A stretch of DNA of 64,000 bases from Anaerotignum faecicola. Lineage in GTDB: Bacteria > Bacillota > Clostridia > Lachnospirales > Anaerotignaceae. The stretch is taken from positions 186,001 to 250,000 of the forward strand of contig JANFXS010000002.1 of NCBI GenBank assembly GCA_024460105.1, read 5' to 3'. Below the pieces are notes generated by a model. That model saw only the letters and a list, made by a program, of their open reading frames with translations, was not told where the DNA came from and ran no database searches. This document shows positions 25,884 to 33,746 of this stretch, piece by piece (within the stretch, counting starts at the first letter, position 1; each line of letters starts with the position of its first letter). The translations under genes and the position numbers were made by a program.

Positions 25884-27221
25884 ATGACAAATTTCCAAGA
25901 GCAATATCAAGCAAAACTTACAACTCCAGATGAAGCGGTTAAAGTAGTTAAAGACGGTGACTGGGTTTACTACGGCGAATTCGTTACAATCACTCCTGCT
26001 CTTGACGCCGCATTGGCAAAAAGGAAAAATGAGCTCCACGACATACATATCGAAACATGTACACTTAAAATGGATACGAAAGTTTTTGAGGTTGATCCTA
26101 ACCAGGAAGTATTCGATATCGACGACCGTTCATTAACAGCACAGTCACGCAAACAGCATGCATATCATATTCCCGGCGCTTACCATGAATTTGACCGTCT
26201 TGTAAGGACAAGAAGAATGAATGTTGCTTTTATTGCATGCTGCCCTATGGATAAAAACGGCTATTTCAACACTTCAACAACTTGCTCTTACATTCCGGGT
26301 CTTCTTGAAGTTTGCGATTATGTAATAATCGAAGAAAACGAGTCATTCCCTGTTGTATACGGCGGAGAATTCACTGCAATCCACATTTCACAGGTTAACG
26401 CAATAGTTAAAGGCAATAATCAGCCTCTCGAATCTCTCGGAAAAGGAGCTGCAAGCGAGGCAGACATTAAGATTGCCGAGAATGTAATGAATGAACTTGA
26501 AGACAGGTGCTGCTTACAGTTTGGTATCGGCGGTATCCCTGACAAAATCGGCGAGGCTATTGCAAAATCAGATTTCAACGATTTCGGCGTTCATACTGAA
26601 ATGATGATGGATTCCTTTATGACCCTTGCAAAAGCCGGAAAAGTAACAAACAAATACAAACAGCTCAACAAAGGCAAAATGGTTTACACATTTGCCATGG
26701 GTTCGTCAGATCTCTATGAATTCCTCGACAAAAACGAAGGCTGCATGAAACTTCCTGCAAACTATACAAACGATCCGTTCGTAATCTGCCAGAATGAAAA
26801 AGTATTTGCAGTAAATAACTGCCTCCATATCGACCTTTATACACAGGTTTCATCCGAATCTGTAGGTCCAAAACAGATTTCGGGCGTTGGCGGACAATGG
26901 GATTTCATTTACGGCGCATTCCGTTCAAAAGGCGGAAAAGGCTTTGTTTGCCTTAACTCAACAGCTACAAGGAAAGATAAAGACGGCAATGTCAAAGTTG
27001 AATCAAGGATCGTACCTTCCTTCACACCTGGAACAAACGTTACATTAACACGTTTCTTCACATACTATGTTGCAACAGAATTTGGCTGCACAAATATGAA
27101 AGGACTTTCAACTTGGGAAAGAGCTGAAGCAATAATCAACCTTGCACATCCTGATTTCCGTGACGGCCTTATCAAAGATGCAGAAAAATTCGGTATCTGG
27201 AGAGCTTCAAACAAGAAGTAA
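25884..27221 (+). CDS. Acyl-CoA:carboxylate CoA-transferase, 4-hydroxybutyrate/butyrate type
   Basis: Moves CoA between an acyl-CoA and a free acid. The 445-residue protein has GGIPDKIGEAI near 215, the HTEM segment with the probable nucleophile Glu239 (the position of the catalytic Glu in 4-hydroxybutyrate and butyryl-CoA:acetate transferases), and ISGVGGQWDFIYGA near 345. The start at 25884 has GGGAGGAA upstream. It lies after the dehydratase genes and probably activates the hydroxyacid or recycles CoA. It is not the 520-residue propionate CoA-transferase used in the classical acrylate pathway, nor the class III transferase of HadA/FldA. It is followed by a strong terminator. Confidence 0.85.
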   Translation: MTNFQEQYQAKLTTPDEAVKVVKDGDWVYYGEFVTITPALDAALAKRKNELHDIHIETCTLKMDTKVFEVDPNQEVFDIDDRSLTAQSRKQHAYHIPGAYHEFDRLVRTRRMNVAFIACCPMDKNGYFNTSTTCSYIPGLLEVCDYVIIEENESFPVVYGGEFTAIHISQVNAIVKGNNQPLESLGKGAASEADIKIAENVMNELEDRCCLQFGIGGIPDKIGEAIAKSDFNDFGVHTEMMMDSFMTLAKAGKVTNKYKQLNKGKMVYTFAMGSSDLYEFLDKNEGCMKLPANYTNDPFVICQNEKVFAVNNCLHIDLYTQVSSESVGPKQISGVGGQWDFIYGAFRSKGGKGFVCLNSTATRKDKDGNVKVESRIVPSFTPGTNVTLTRFFTYYVATEFGCTNMKGLSTWERAEAIINLAHPDFRDGLIKDAEKFGIWRASNKK

Positions 27222-27274
27222 TTATTTTTCACAATATTAGCAAAAACTTAAAATCTAAATTTTACGAATGATTT

Positions 27275-27316
27275 AAGGCGTTGTTTTTAACATATTTTTG
27301 TTAAAAACAACGCCTT
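27275..27316 (+). terminator. Strong terminator after the CoA-transferase
   Basis: A perfect 17-bp stem (AAGGCGTTGTTTTTAAC, 27275-27291, with its complement at 27300-27316) around an 8-base loop, followed by TT. It ends the plus-strand operon. Confidence 0.85.
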
Positions 27317-27371
27317 TTAACATTGCGAAAATCGAAAAATAATATTCTATATACTATGTTTTAAATTTTAA

Positions 27372-27714
27372 TACATTCAGTGTACAAGGGTATATACGCT
27401 CCATATGGCAAATTTTTATGTTCTTCGGCATTGCAAATACTTGCCTGTAAACTCTCGAATTTTCCTTTGAAAAACGCTGCTTGCCGCGGCTCTCACGCTG
27501 TTCACGCCTTTACCTATGGGTAAGCCGGCGCATTTGCGCCTCGAATAACAAAAAAATTCCCCTATCTGGAGTCAAAGAGTTGATGACGGCATTAGCGGTT
27601 TAAGAGAAAGGAAAAAGCATGCATTCGTAGCAAAAGCTACGTCAAACGTTTTTGACGCCGCTATTAGTCGGCTAATTACGTCATCAACCTATATACCATT
27701 GTGTACTGAAGATA
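27372..27714 (-). repeat. TIR element, long form (copy C)
   Basis: A 343-base non-coding element. Ends: TTCAGTGTACAAGGGTATA at the left and the complement of TTCAGTACACAATGGTATA at the right, each two bases inside a TA. Inside, one long hairpin has arms 27579-27596 and 27671-27688, and a second runs from the TTTTTATGTT segment near 27412 to the AACAAAAAAATT segment near 27547. The region holds no open frame with a ribosome site. It is similar to copy E (57103-57423) read in the opposite direction, and more distantly to copies A, B and D. The rest of the gap to 28482 is AT-rich and shows no gene. Confidence 0.75.
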
Positions 27715-28482
27715 ACTTCAAATCATACAAGTATATTCAGATTAAATCATTAAACTTAATATGGATAACAAAAACCGTTTCAATTACTGCCCCAACGCGC
27801 AGATTGTCAAAAACTATGACACACTGTATTTATGTATATAATTCAAATCGGCCGTAGTTAAGGCATAAAACAGAAATTCAATTGTATTTCATATATTAAC
27901 ATTATAAAGCAAACAGAACTTTCCTTATATAAATAACTGCCTTCATATAATATTTTAAAATTTATTGTAAAAGACAAAAGAAATCCGTACATTTTATCAA
28001 AGTGTATGGCGGAAACACTTAAAGTTGTAAGATATGCGTGTTTTCTGACAATCATCAGCAGTTTGATTTGCTTTGAGTAACGAGAGAATTTTTATTCTTA
28101 TAGGCACTTATTGGAACAGCTATTCCATATTATATATTAAAAATATCCATGATTATTTTTCTTTTCGAGATGACAGAAAGCAAAAAATTGTTAAAACGTA
28201 TAGTAAAATGATATTTTGGTTATGTAAAAGGGAGATACAAAGTTTTGTTCAATCTCACTTGTTTTTCTGTCATATCAAAGCTCATTCAATCATAGTAAAC
28301 TCATGGTAAAATAGCTGCTTTTTTAGTTGATAAATAGTTCTTAAATATTGTATTTATGCGTATAATCGGACTTTCTATATGAAAATTTAAATAAATCATA
28401 TAATTATATTTCCAGTTTTCAATCAATGACTTTTTTACAAAATAAATCAGCGATTGTTTTAATCGCCTATACTTCTGATAAC

Positions 28483-28530
28483 AAAAAACCGCGGTTTCAA
28501 AACTTTATATCTTGAAAACCACGGCTTTTT
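28483..28530 (-). terminator. Terminator of the suf/SPFH operon
   Basis: CCGCGGTTTCAA and TTGAAAACCACGG pair (one bulge, one mismatch) and are flanked by A- and T-runs on both sides, so the structure would work in either direction. It lies about 100 bases after the SPFH stop. Confidence 0.75.
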
Positions 28531-28627
28531 AATTGATCAGATTTATAGAAATAGTGCCGTCATATAAACCGATCCGCTTCTTTTCCACTTAGATTTTTAA
28601 ACTTCTAATGGTTAAAACAAGTCCCAT

Positions 28628-29560
28628 TTAATTGATGTTTTCTTTATCTTCAACAACAAGTTCCCTAATGGATGTTGCAAGAGCTGCAAGCCCCTGGATT
28701 TGCGAAGGTATAATAATCTTTGTAGCTTTGCCGTCGGCGGCCTTTTCAAAAGCTTCAAGGCTTTTAACTGCAATAACGCCTTCGCCCGGTTCGGCTTCAT
28801 TAATCATTTTAATACCCTCAGCCGTCGCCTGCTGAACTTTAAGTATCGCTTCAGCCTCGCCTTCGGCTTTTTTAATCATAGCTTCTTTTTCCGCCTCTGC
28901 CTGAAGTATAGCGGCCGCTTTGGCGGCTTCGGCCCTTAATATCATACTTTCTTTTTCGCCTTCGGCAACAAGAACAGCACTTCTCTTCTCGCCTTCAGCT
29001 TGAAGAATCTTTTCGCGTCGCTCTCGCTCCGCTTTCATCTGTTTTTCCATCGAATCCTGTATTTCCTTAGGCGGCATAATGTTTTTAAGCTCCACACGAT
29101 TAATTTTAATACCCCATGGATCTGTAGCTTCGTCAAGTATCATACGCATTTTGCTGTTGATTATATCGCGTGAAGTAAGCGTTTGGTCAAGTTCCAAATC
29201 ACCGATGATATTTCTTAAAGTTGTAGCCGTAAGATTTTCAATAGCCCTAATCGGATTATCAACGCCATAAACATAAAGCTTGGGATCTGTTATCTGTAAA
29301 TATATTACAGTGTCAATCTGCATTGTAACGTTATCTTTAGTAATAACCGGCTGCGGCGGAAAATCCGCAACAAGTTCCTTTAAGTTAACTTTTTTTGAAA
29401 TCCTGTCAATAATCGGTATTGCAATATGCAAACCCGTCCCCCATGTGGCATGGTATGCCCCAAGCCTTTCAACTACATAAACATATGCCTGCGGTACAAT
29501 TCTCAAGTTAATAATTACAACAATCAGTATAATAATTGCTAGAATGATAAATGCCGGCAT
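28628..29560 (-). CDS. SPFH/stomatin-like membrane protein (QmcA type)
   Basis: A 310-residue protein with one N-terminal membrane helix (residues 3-21), an SPFH/Band 7 domain (about 25-185: VPQAYVYVVERLGAYHATWGTG, then TKDNVTMQIDTVIYLQ and ATTLRNIIGDLELDQTLTSRD), and a long Ala/Glu-rich coiled coil (about 190-265, many AEAEKEA repeats). Such proteins form large rings in flotillin-like membrane microdomains and act with NfeD partners, whose gene is directly upstream (16-base gap). The exact cellular role is unknown. The start has a GGAGGG ribosome site. Confidence 0.9.
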   Translation of the reverse strand: MPAFIILAIIILIVVIINLRIVPQAYVYVVERLGAYHATWGTGLHIAIPIIDRISKKVNLKELVADFPPQPVITKDNVTMQIDTVIYLQITDPKLYVYGVDNPIRAIENLTATTLRNIIGDLELDQTLTSRDIINSKMRMILDEATDPWGIKINRVELKNIMPPKEIQDSMEKQMKAERERREKILQAEGEKRSAVLVAEGEKESMILRAEAAKAAAILQAEAEKEAMIKKAEGEAEAILKVQQATAEGIKMINEAEPGEGVIAVKSLEAFEKAADGKATKIIIPSQIQGLAALATSIRELVVEDKENIN

Positions 29561-29576
29561 CTTTTAGCCCTCCCTT

Positions 29577-30017
29577 TTAAATTAATTCCACATAAAGTTT
29601 AACGCCCCTAATTTCAAGCGCTTTAACTTTGCTGCCTTCCTTAATTATAATATTATCATCAAGCGCCCTTGCTGTCCAGATTTTACCGTCAATCTTAACT
29701 GCGCCTTTTTCTTCTATATTGTTAATCGTTTCAACAACCACGCCTACACCGCCTATAATTGCATCGGCATTTGTAGGTTCTGGATTAAACTTAAGGACTT
29801 TCCTTATAAATGGTTTTGTAAGTATTAATAAAGCTGTAGAAAAAACTACAAAAACAACCATCTGCACAATAAATCCCGTGCCCGCCTTAGCGGCGGCCAT
29901 TGCCGCCAATGAACCTAAGCAAAACCAAATCGAAATAAGAGCCCCGGAGGTAACAAGCTCGGCGATAACAAAAATCGCAAACATTATAAGCCAAAATATA
30001 ACATAATTAAATCCCAT
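29577..30017 (-). CDS. NfeD family membrane protein
   Basis: A 146-residue protein with two or three N-terminal membrane segments (about 5-65, with GTGFIVQMVVFVVFSTALLIL) and a C-terminal OB-fold beta barrel of the NfeD type (VGVVVETINNIEEKGAVKIDGKIWTARAL). NfeD proteins pair with SPFH proteins, and here the gene is directly before the SPFH gene. The start at 30017 (MGFNYVIFW) is 9 bases after GGGAGGTG; a GTG upstream overlaps that site. The sufB stop is only 32 bases upstream, so it may be co-transcribed with the Fe-S genes. Confidence 0.87.
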   Translation of the reverse strand: MGFNYVIFWLIMFAIFVIAELVTSGALISIWFCLGSLAAMAAAKAGTGFIVQMVVFVVFSTALLILTKPFIRKVLKFNPEPTNADAIIGGVGVVVETINNIEEKGAVKIDGKIWTARALDDNIIIKEGSKVKALEIRGVKLYVELI

Positions 30018-30049
30018 AATATACCGCACCTCCCATTTAAAATACGGGT

Positions 30050-30970
30050 TTATTTAAGGAAACCGTTCACAATCTGAGCTTCTGCCTCGGCTTCCGTTAA
30101 GCCTAAAGTCATAAGCTTAATAATCTGTTCCCCGGCAATTTTGCCGATAGCCGCTTCGTGAATAAGCGATGCGTCGACATTATTCGCCGTAATTTCCGGC
30201 ACAGCCGTAACAACGGCGTCATCCATAATTATAGCGTCACATTCCGAATGTCCGACACAACGCGCATTTCCGTTTATTACCGAAACAAATTTTTGTTTTG
30301 ACTTATCTTTAGCTACAGAACGTGAAACAAGGCTGACGCTTGAGTCGTCGCCATCCATATCTATTGTAAATCTTGTTTCGGCATACTGATTTCCATGAGT
30401 CAATATTTTTTCTTTAACTATAACTGTCGCGCCGGCTTTTGCACGTGCAGTAGTAGTTCTTATTGTAGAATCGACTCCTTTAAGCTGCGTTGTTTCAAAT
30501 TCTACATAACTGCCTTCTTCAGCCTCAACAACAGTCTGAGGATTAATAATCCTTTCACCGGTGCCTTCGCCGCTTCCGATATGCTTTTCAACATATTTCA
30601 CCCTTGCATTTTTTCCGACAAAAAACCTGTGAATTCCGTTATGCTCGCTTGTTTCGCTTCCGTCATTGTGAATACCGCATCCTGCAATAATAACTACATC
30701 CGCATTTTCACCTATATAGAAATCATTATATACCAAATCATGTATCCCCGACTCTGTAACAAGAGCCGGTATATGCACGCTCTGGTTTTTAGTATTCGGC
30801 TTAATTATTATATCAATACCGCTTTTGTCCGTTTTGCTTACAATTTCTATATCCGCTGTTGAACTGCGGCTGTCGAGCCGGCTGTTAAGCCTTATGTTAT
30901 AAGCTCCCGCCGGTACTCCATGCAGATCTGAAACTTCTTCAAGCAATATGCTTTTTATATCTTTAACCAT
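30050..30970 (-). CDS. SufB/SufD-like Fe-S scaffold protein of a minimal SUF (SMS) system
   Basis: A 306-residue SufBD-family protein: a right-handed beta-helix region (about 60-230) and the C-terminal HEAAIGKIAGEQI motif (His near 271) that forms the contact with SufC. It has cysteines in VVIIAGCGIHNDG near 92 and NARCVGHSECDAI near 230-238, which could be cluster ligands. It is far shorter than SufB (about 470 residues). It is paired only with sufC, with no sufD, sufS, sufU or sufE, the layout described for the reduced SufCB (SMS) machinery of archaea and anaerobic bacteria. The gene ends 2 bases... from sufC, so the two are coupled: the sufC stop lies 2 bases upstream of this start. Confidence 0.85.
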   Translation of the reverse strand: MVKDIKSILLEEVSDLHGVPAGAYNIRLNSRLDSRSSTADIEIVSKTDKSGIDIIIKPNTKNQSVHIPALVTESGIHDLVYNDFYIGENADVVIIAGCGIHNDGSETSEHNGIHRFFVGKNARVKYVEKHIGSGEGTGERIINPQTVVEAEEGSYVEFETTQLKGVDSTIRTTTARAKAGATVIVKEKILTHGNQYAETRFTIDMDGDDSSVSLVSRSVAKDKSKQKFVSVINGNARCVGHSECDAIIMDDAVVTAVPEITANNVDASLIHEAAIGKIAGEQIIKLMTLGLTEAEAEAQIVNGFLK

Positions 30971-30972
30971 TT

Positions 30973-31701
30973 TTAGTTTCCCCCCTGAAAAAACTTGCAG
31001 TTTCCGGCCGCCATTTCAGCCTCCTGCAAAAGCGCCGGCATTATTTCATCCTTGCTGCCTCTTGATGATATAACGCCGTTTGCCAGCACAATAATTTCAT
31101 CGGCTATACTTAAAATCCTCTCCTGATGAGAAATTATAATTATAGACCCCTTTATTTCTTTATGCATCCTTTCAAAAACATCAATTAAATTTTTGAAACT
31201 CCAAAGATCAATTCCTGCCTCCGGCTCGTCAAAAACCGAAACTTTTGTGCTTCTCGCAATTATAGTTGCAATTTCAATCCTTTTAAGTTCGCCGCCTGAA
31301 AGGGACGCGTTTACTTCGCGCCCAATATAATCCCGGGCGCAAAGGCCTACTTCGGAAAGGTAATTGCATGCCGCGGCAGTAGAAAGATTTTTTCCCGACG
31401 CCAAATCAATAAGATCCTTAACTGTAACGCCTTTAAACCTTACAGGCTGCTGAAACGCAAAGCTTATGCCCATTTTCGCCCTTTCTGTTATTCCCATGTC
31501 TGTTATATCAACGCCGTCAAAAAGTATTTTCCCTCCTGTAGGCTTAACAATCCCGGAAATAATTTTTGCAAGCGTACTTTTACCGCTTCCGTTCGGACCT
31601 GTGATTACAATAAATTTTCCGTCTTCGATTTTTAAGCTTACATCATTTATTATATCCTTTTCACCTTCAACAGTGTAGGAAATGTTTTTCAGCTCTAACA
31701 T
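30973..31701 (-). CDS. SufC-like ABC ATPase of a minimal SUF (SMS) system
   Basis: A 242-residue soluble ABC ATPase: Walker A GPNGSGKST near residue 35, Q-loop FAFQQPVRFKG near 82, signature LSGGELKRIEIA near 135, Walker B VSVFDEPEAGIDLWS near 154, and His in ISHQER. The FxQ-P-F and ELKR(x)E pattern is that of SufC rather than of transporters, and no permease is nearby. With the adjacent SufB-like protein it should form the scaffold complex that builds Fe-S clusters, presumably needed for the Fe-S enzymes encoded in the window (dehydratase, LeuC). RBS AAGGAGG; own promoter. Confidence 0.88.
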   Translation of the reverse strand: MLELKNISYTVEGEKDIINDVSLKIEDGKFIVITGPNGSGKSTLAKIISGIVKPTGGKILFDGVDITDMGITERAKMGISFAFQQPVRFKGVTVKDLIDLASGKNLSTAAACNYLSEVGLCARDYIGREVNASLSGGELKRIEIATIIARSTKVSVFDEPEAGIDLWSFKNLIDVFERMHKEIKGSIIIISHQERILSIADEIIVLANGVISSRGSKDEIMPALLQEAEMAAGNCKFFQGGN

Positions 31702-31740
31702 TATTTTCCTCCTTAATTAATGTATATACTAATTCTATAA

Positions 31741-31769
31741 ATTATACCAATACTGACAAATACCGTCAA
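31741..31769 (-). promoter_or_regulatory. Promoter of the sufCB operon
   Basis: On the minus strand, -35 TTGACG (31764-31769) and -10 TATAAT (31741-31746) are 17 bases apart. A short inverted repeat TGAC-N7-GTCA overlaps the -35 and spacer and could be a regulator site. Confidence 0.75.
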
Positions 31770-31822
31770 CCTTTTGGCATTATTTGCATTTATCTGTATT
31801 TTATTCTAATGTAAATTAAAAC

Positions 31823-31852
31823 AAAAAACTGTTGCAAATACAACAGTTTTTT
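31823..31852 (-). terminator. Terminator of the arg/FAH/dehydrogenase operon
   Basis: AAAAAACTGTTG and CAACAGTTTTTT form a perfect 12-bp stem with a 6-base loop. The A- and T-runs make it effective on both strands; it lies just after the dehydrogenase stop. Confidence 0.85.
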
Positions 31853-31861
31853 TTGTTATCG

Positions 31862-32815
31862 TCAGCATATTAAATTTTGAACGGAACCGTTTTCCCATTT
31901 AATAATATTTTCAACAACAATACCGGCTCTTGCATATAGAGCTTCGTCTGAAGCAAACGCAACATGAGGCGTTATAACTGTGTTTTTGCAGTTTAAAATG
32001 GGATGATTTTTATCTATAGGCGGTTCGCCCTCAAATACGTCAATGCCGGCTCCGGCAATAGCCCCGCTCTCCAACGCCTGTGCCAAAGCTGAGCTGTCTA
32101 CAACGGCTCCCCTTGCCGTATTTATCAATACAGCATTTTTTTTCATTAATCCTATTTCATTTTTACCTATAAGCTTATTTGTTTCACTTGTTGCCGGAAC
32201 GTGCAGAGAAACTATATCGCTTGTTTCCAAAAGTTCTTTAAGCGGGACATATTTAACTCCCATCTTCCTGATTTCTTCTTTTTCGGTCCTGCTGTACGCT
32301 ATAACATCGCATCCAAATGCTTTTGCTATAGAGCATACGCGGCTTCCGATTGCGCCCGTGCCTACAACGCCGAAAGTCTTGCCAAACAGTTCGCTCCCCA
32401 CAAGCCCGGCTTTTGTTCCTCCGTTCCTGACAGCAGCGTCGCATTTAGGTATATTCCTTAAAACTGAAATCGCAAGTCCGAAAGCAAGCTCGCTTACAGC
32501 GTTTGTACTGTACCCAGCAGCATTGCATACAGTTATTCCGCGCTCTTTGCAATATGCTGTATCTATGTGGTCGACCCCCGTAAATGCAACGGAAATCATT
32601 TTGAGCCTGCCGCAATTTTCAATAACATTTTTTCTTAACGGGAGATTTGCGACAATGATTATATCCGCGCTTTTGCCGCGCTCCGCCAATTCATTAACGT
32701 CTTCTGTGCGGGTTTCATAGTATTTAACATTGTGGCCGCAGTCCTCTAACGGTTTAACGGCAGTTTTAACTTTATCCAACGAAATTCCCAGTGGTTCAAT
32801 AATAACAATGTCCAT
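31862..32815 (-). CDS. D-isomer-specific 2-hydroxyacid dehydrogenase
   Basis: A 317-residue NAD-dependent dehydrogenase that interconverts a D-2-hydroxyacid and a 2-keto acid. It has the Rossmann loop GVVGTGAIGSRV near residue 148, catalytic Arg in INTARGAVVD near 232, Glu near 261 (DVFEGEPP) and His in ITPHVAF near 280. Similar to phosphoglycerate dehydrogenase-type (SerA) and glycerate/hydroxyisocaproate dehydrogenases, but lacks the ACT domain, so serine synthesis is not assured. It follows the FAH-family gene by 20 bases and both appear to be the tail of the arginine operon. Substrate unknown. Confidence 0.87.
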   Translation of the reverse strand: MDIVIIEPLGISLDKVKTAVKPLEDCGHNVKYYETRTEDVNELAERGKSADIIIVANLPLRKNVIENCGRLKMISVAFTGVDHIDTAYCKERGITVCNAAGYSTNAVSELAFGLAISVLRNIPKCDAAVRNGGTKAGLVGSELFGKTFGVVGTGAIGSRVCSIAKAFGCDVIAYSRTEKEEIRKMGVKYVPLKELLETSDIVSLHVPATSETNKLIGKNEIGLMKKNAVLINTARGAVVDSSALAQALESGAIAGAGIDVFEGEPPIDKNHPILNCKNTVITPHVAFASDEALYARAGIVVENIIKWENGSVQNLIC

Positions 32816-32835
32816 ATAAACCTCCCTAAAAATTT

Positions 32836-33723
32836 TTATTCTACTGTGTTAGTAATCTTTCCAATACCTTCTATTTCACATGTCACGGTATCTCCATGTA
32901 CAAGGAACTTAGGCGGCACAAAGCCCATGCCAACACCTGCCGGAGTGCCCGTTGCTATAATTGTTCCGGCTTTAAGAGTCATCCCCTGTGAAAGTTCGTT
33001 TATTATATACGCTATATCATGTATTAATAAATCTGTTTTTGAATTTTGCCTTAATTCACCGTTAACATATGACTTAATTGTCAAAACAGGCGGAGCCGCT
33101 ATTTCATCAGCTGTTACTATCACAGGGCCCATTGGTGTAAAGCCGTCCAATCCCTTACCGAAATACCATTGTTTATGCCTCGTTTGCAGTTCCCTTGCCG
33201 TTACATCGTTAATTACGGTATAGCCGAAAACATATTCAAAAGCCTTTTCTTTTGAAACATTTTTTGCATCTTTTCCTATTATAACAGCAAGTTCAGCTTC
33301 GTAATCGAGGGTTTCAATTATGTCGCTGTGGCTAGGTATTGCATCGCCGTCGCCGCTTGCCCTGTTTACCCTTTTAGAAAAATAAACCGGAAATTCCCTT
33401 GTGCCGTCGAAGGCTTCTTTTTTATACCTCACAGACTCAACGGCATGCTCCATATAATTTATTCCCAAGCATATAATATCCTGTTTCGGTTCCGGTATAG
33501 GCGCAAGTATTTTTACGTCTTTCATAAACAGCCTGCCTTCGCCTTCGCCGCTGTCCGCAAGTTTTTTAATTTTCTCCTTTTCTTCGTCAGTTATTTTTTC
33601 TATAAGTTCAATCATCGTACTATAATTAAACCCGTTTTCTTTAAGCGGAATTATTTTCTGCCTGCATTTTGTAACTGCTCCGACAAACTCCGTCCCGTCT
33701 TTAAGATATGTAACCAGTTTCAT
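32836..33723 (-). CDS. Fumarylacetoacetate hydrolase family protein
   Basis: A 295-residue FAH-fold protein with an N-terminal domain of about 75 residues and the metal-binding catalytic domain: LGINYMEHAVE near 88, YEAELAVIIG near 140 (metal ligand Glu), YTVINDVTARELQ near 165, GKGLDGFTPMGPVI near 185 and IATGTPAGVG near 258. Family members hydrolyse or decarboxylate beta-diketo acids, or act as 2-hydroxyhepta-2,4-diene-1,7-dioate isomerases or oxaloacetate tautomerases/decarboxylases. It starts 23 bases after argD. A housekeeping oxaloacetate-proofreading role or a keto acid pathway with the next gene are both possible; I cannot decide. Confidence 0.87.
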   Translation of the reverse strand: MKLVTYLKDGTEFVGAVTKCRQKIIPLKENGFNYSTMIELIEKITDEEKEKIKKLADSGEGEGRLFMKDVKILAPIPEPKQDIICLGINYMEHAVESVRYKKEAFDGTREFPVYFSKRVNRASGDGDAIPSHSDIIETLDYEAELAVIIGKDAKNVSKEKAFEYVFGYTVINDVTARELQTRHKQWYFGKGLDGFTPMGPVIVTADEIAAPPVLTIKSYVNGELRQNSKTDLLIHDIAYIINELSQGMTLKAGTIIATGTPAGVGMGFVPPKFLVHGDTVTCEIEGIGKITNTVE

Positions 33724-33746
33724 AGATAAATCCCCTTTTCAATTTT

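Noticed and set aside
28073-28309. 78-codon open frame in the gap before the SPFH terminator
   Set aside because: Begins with TTG, has no ribosome site and no recognisable family; AT-rich composition like the surrounding non-coding DNA.
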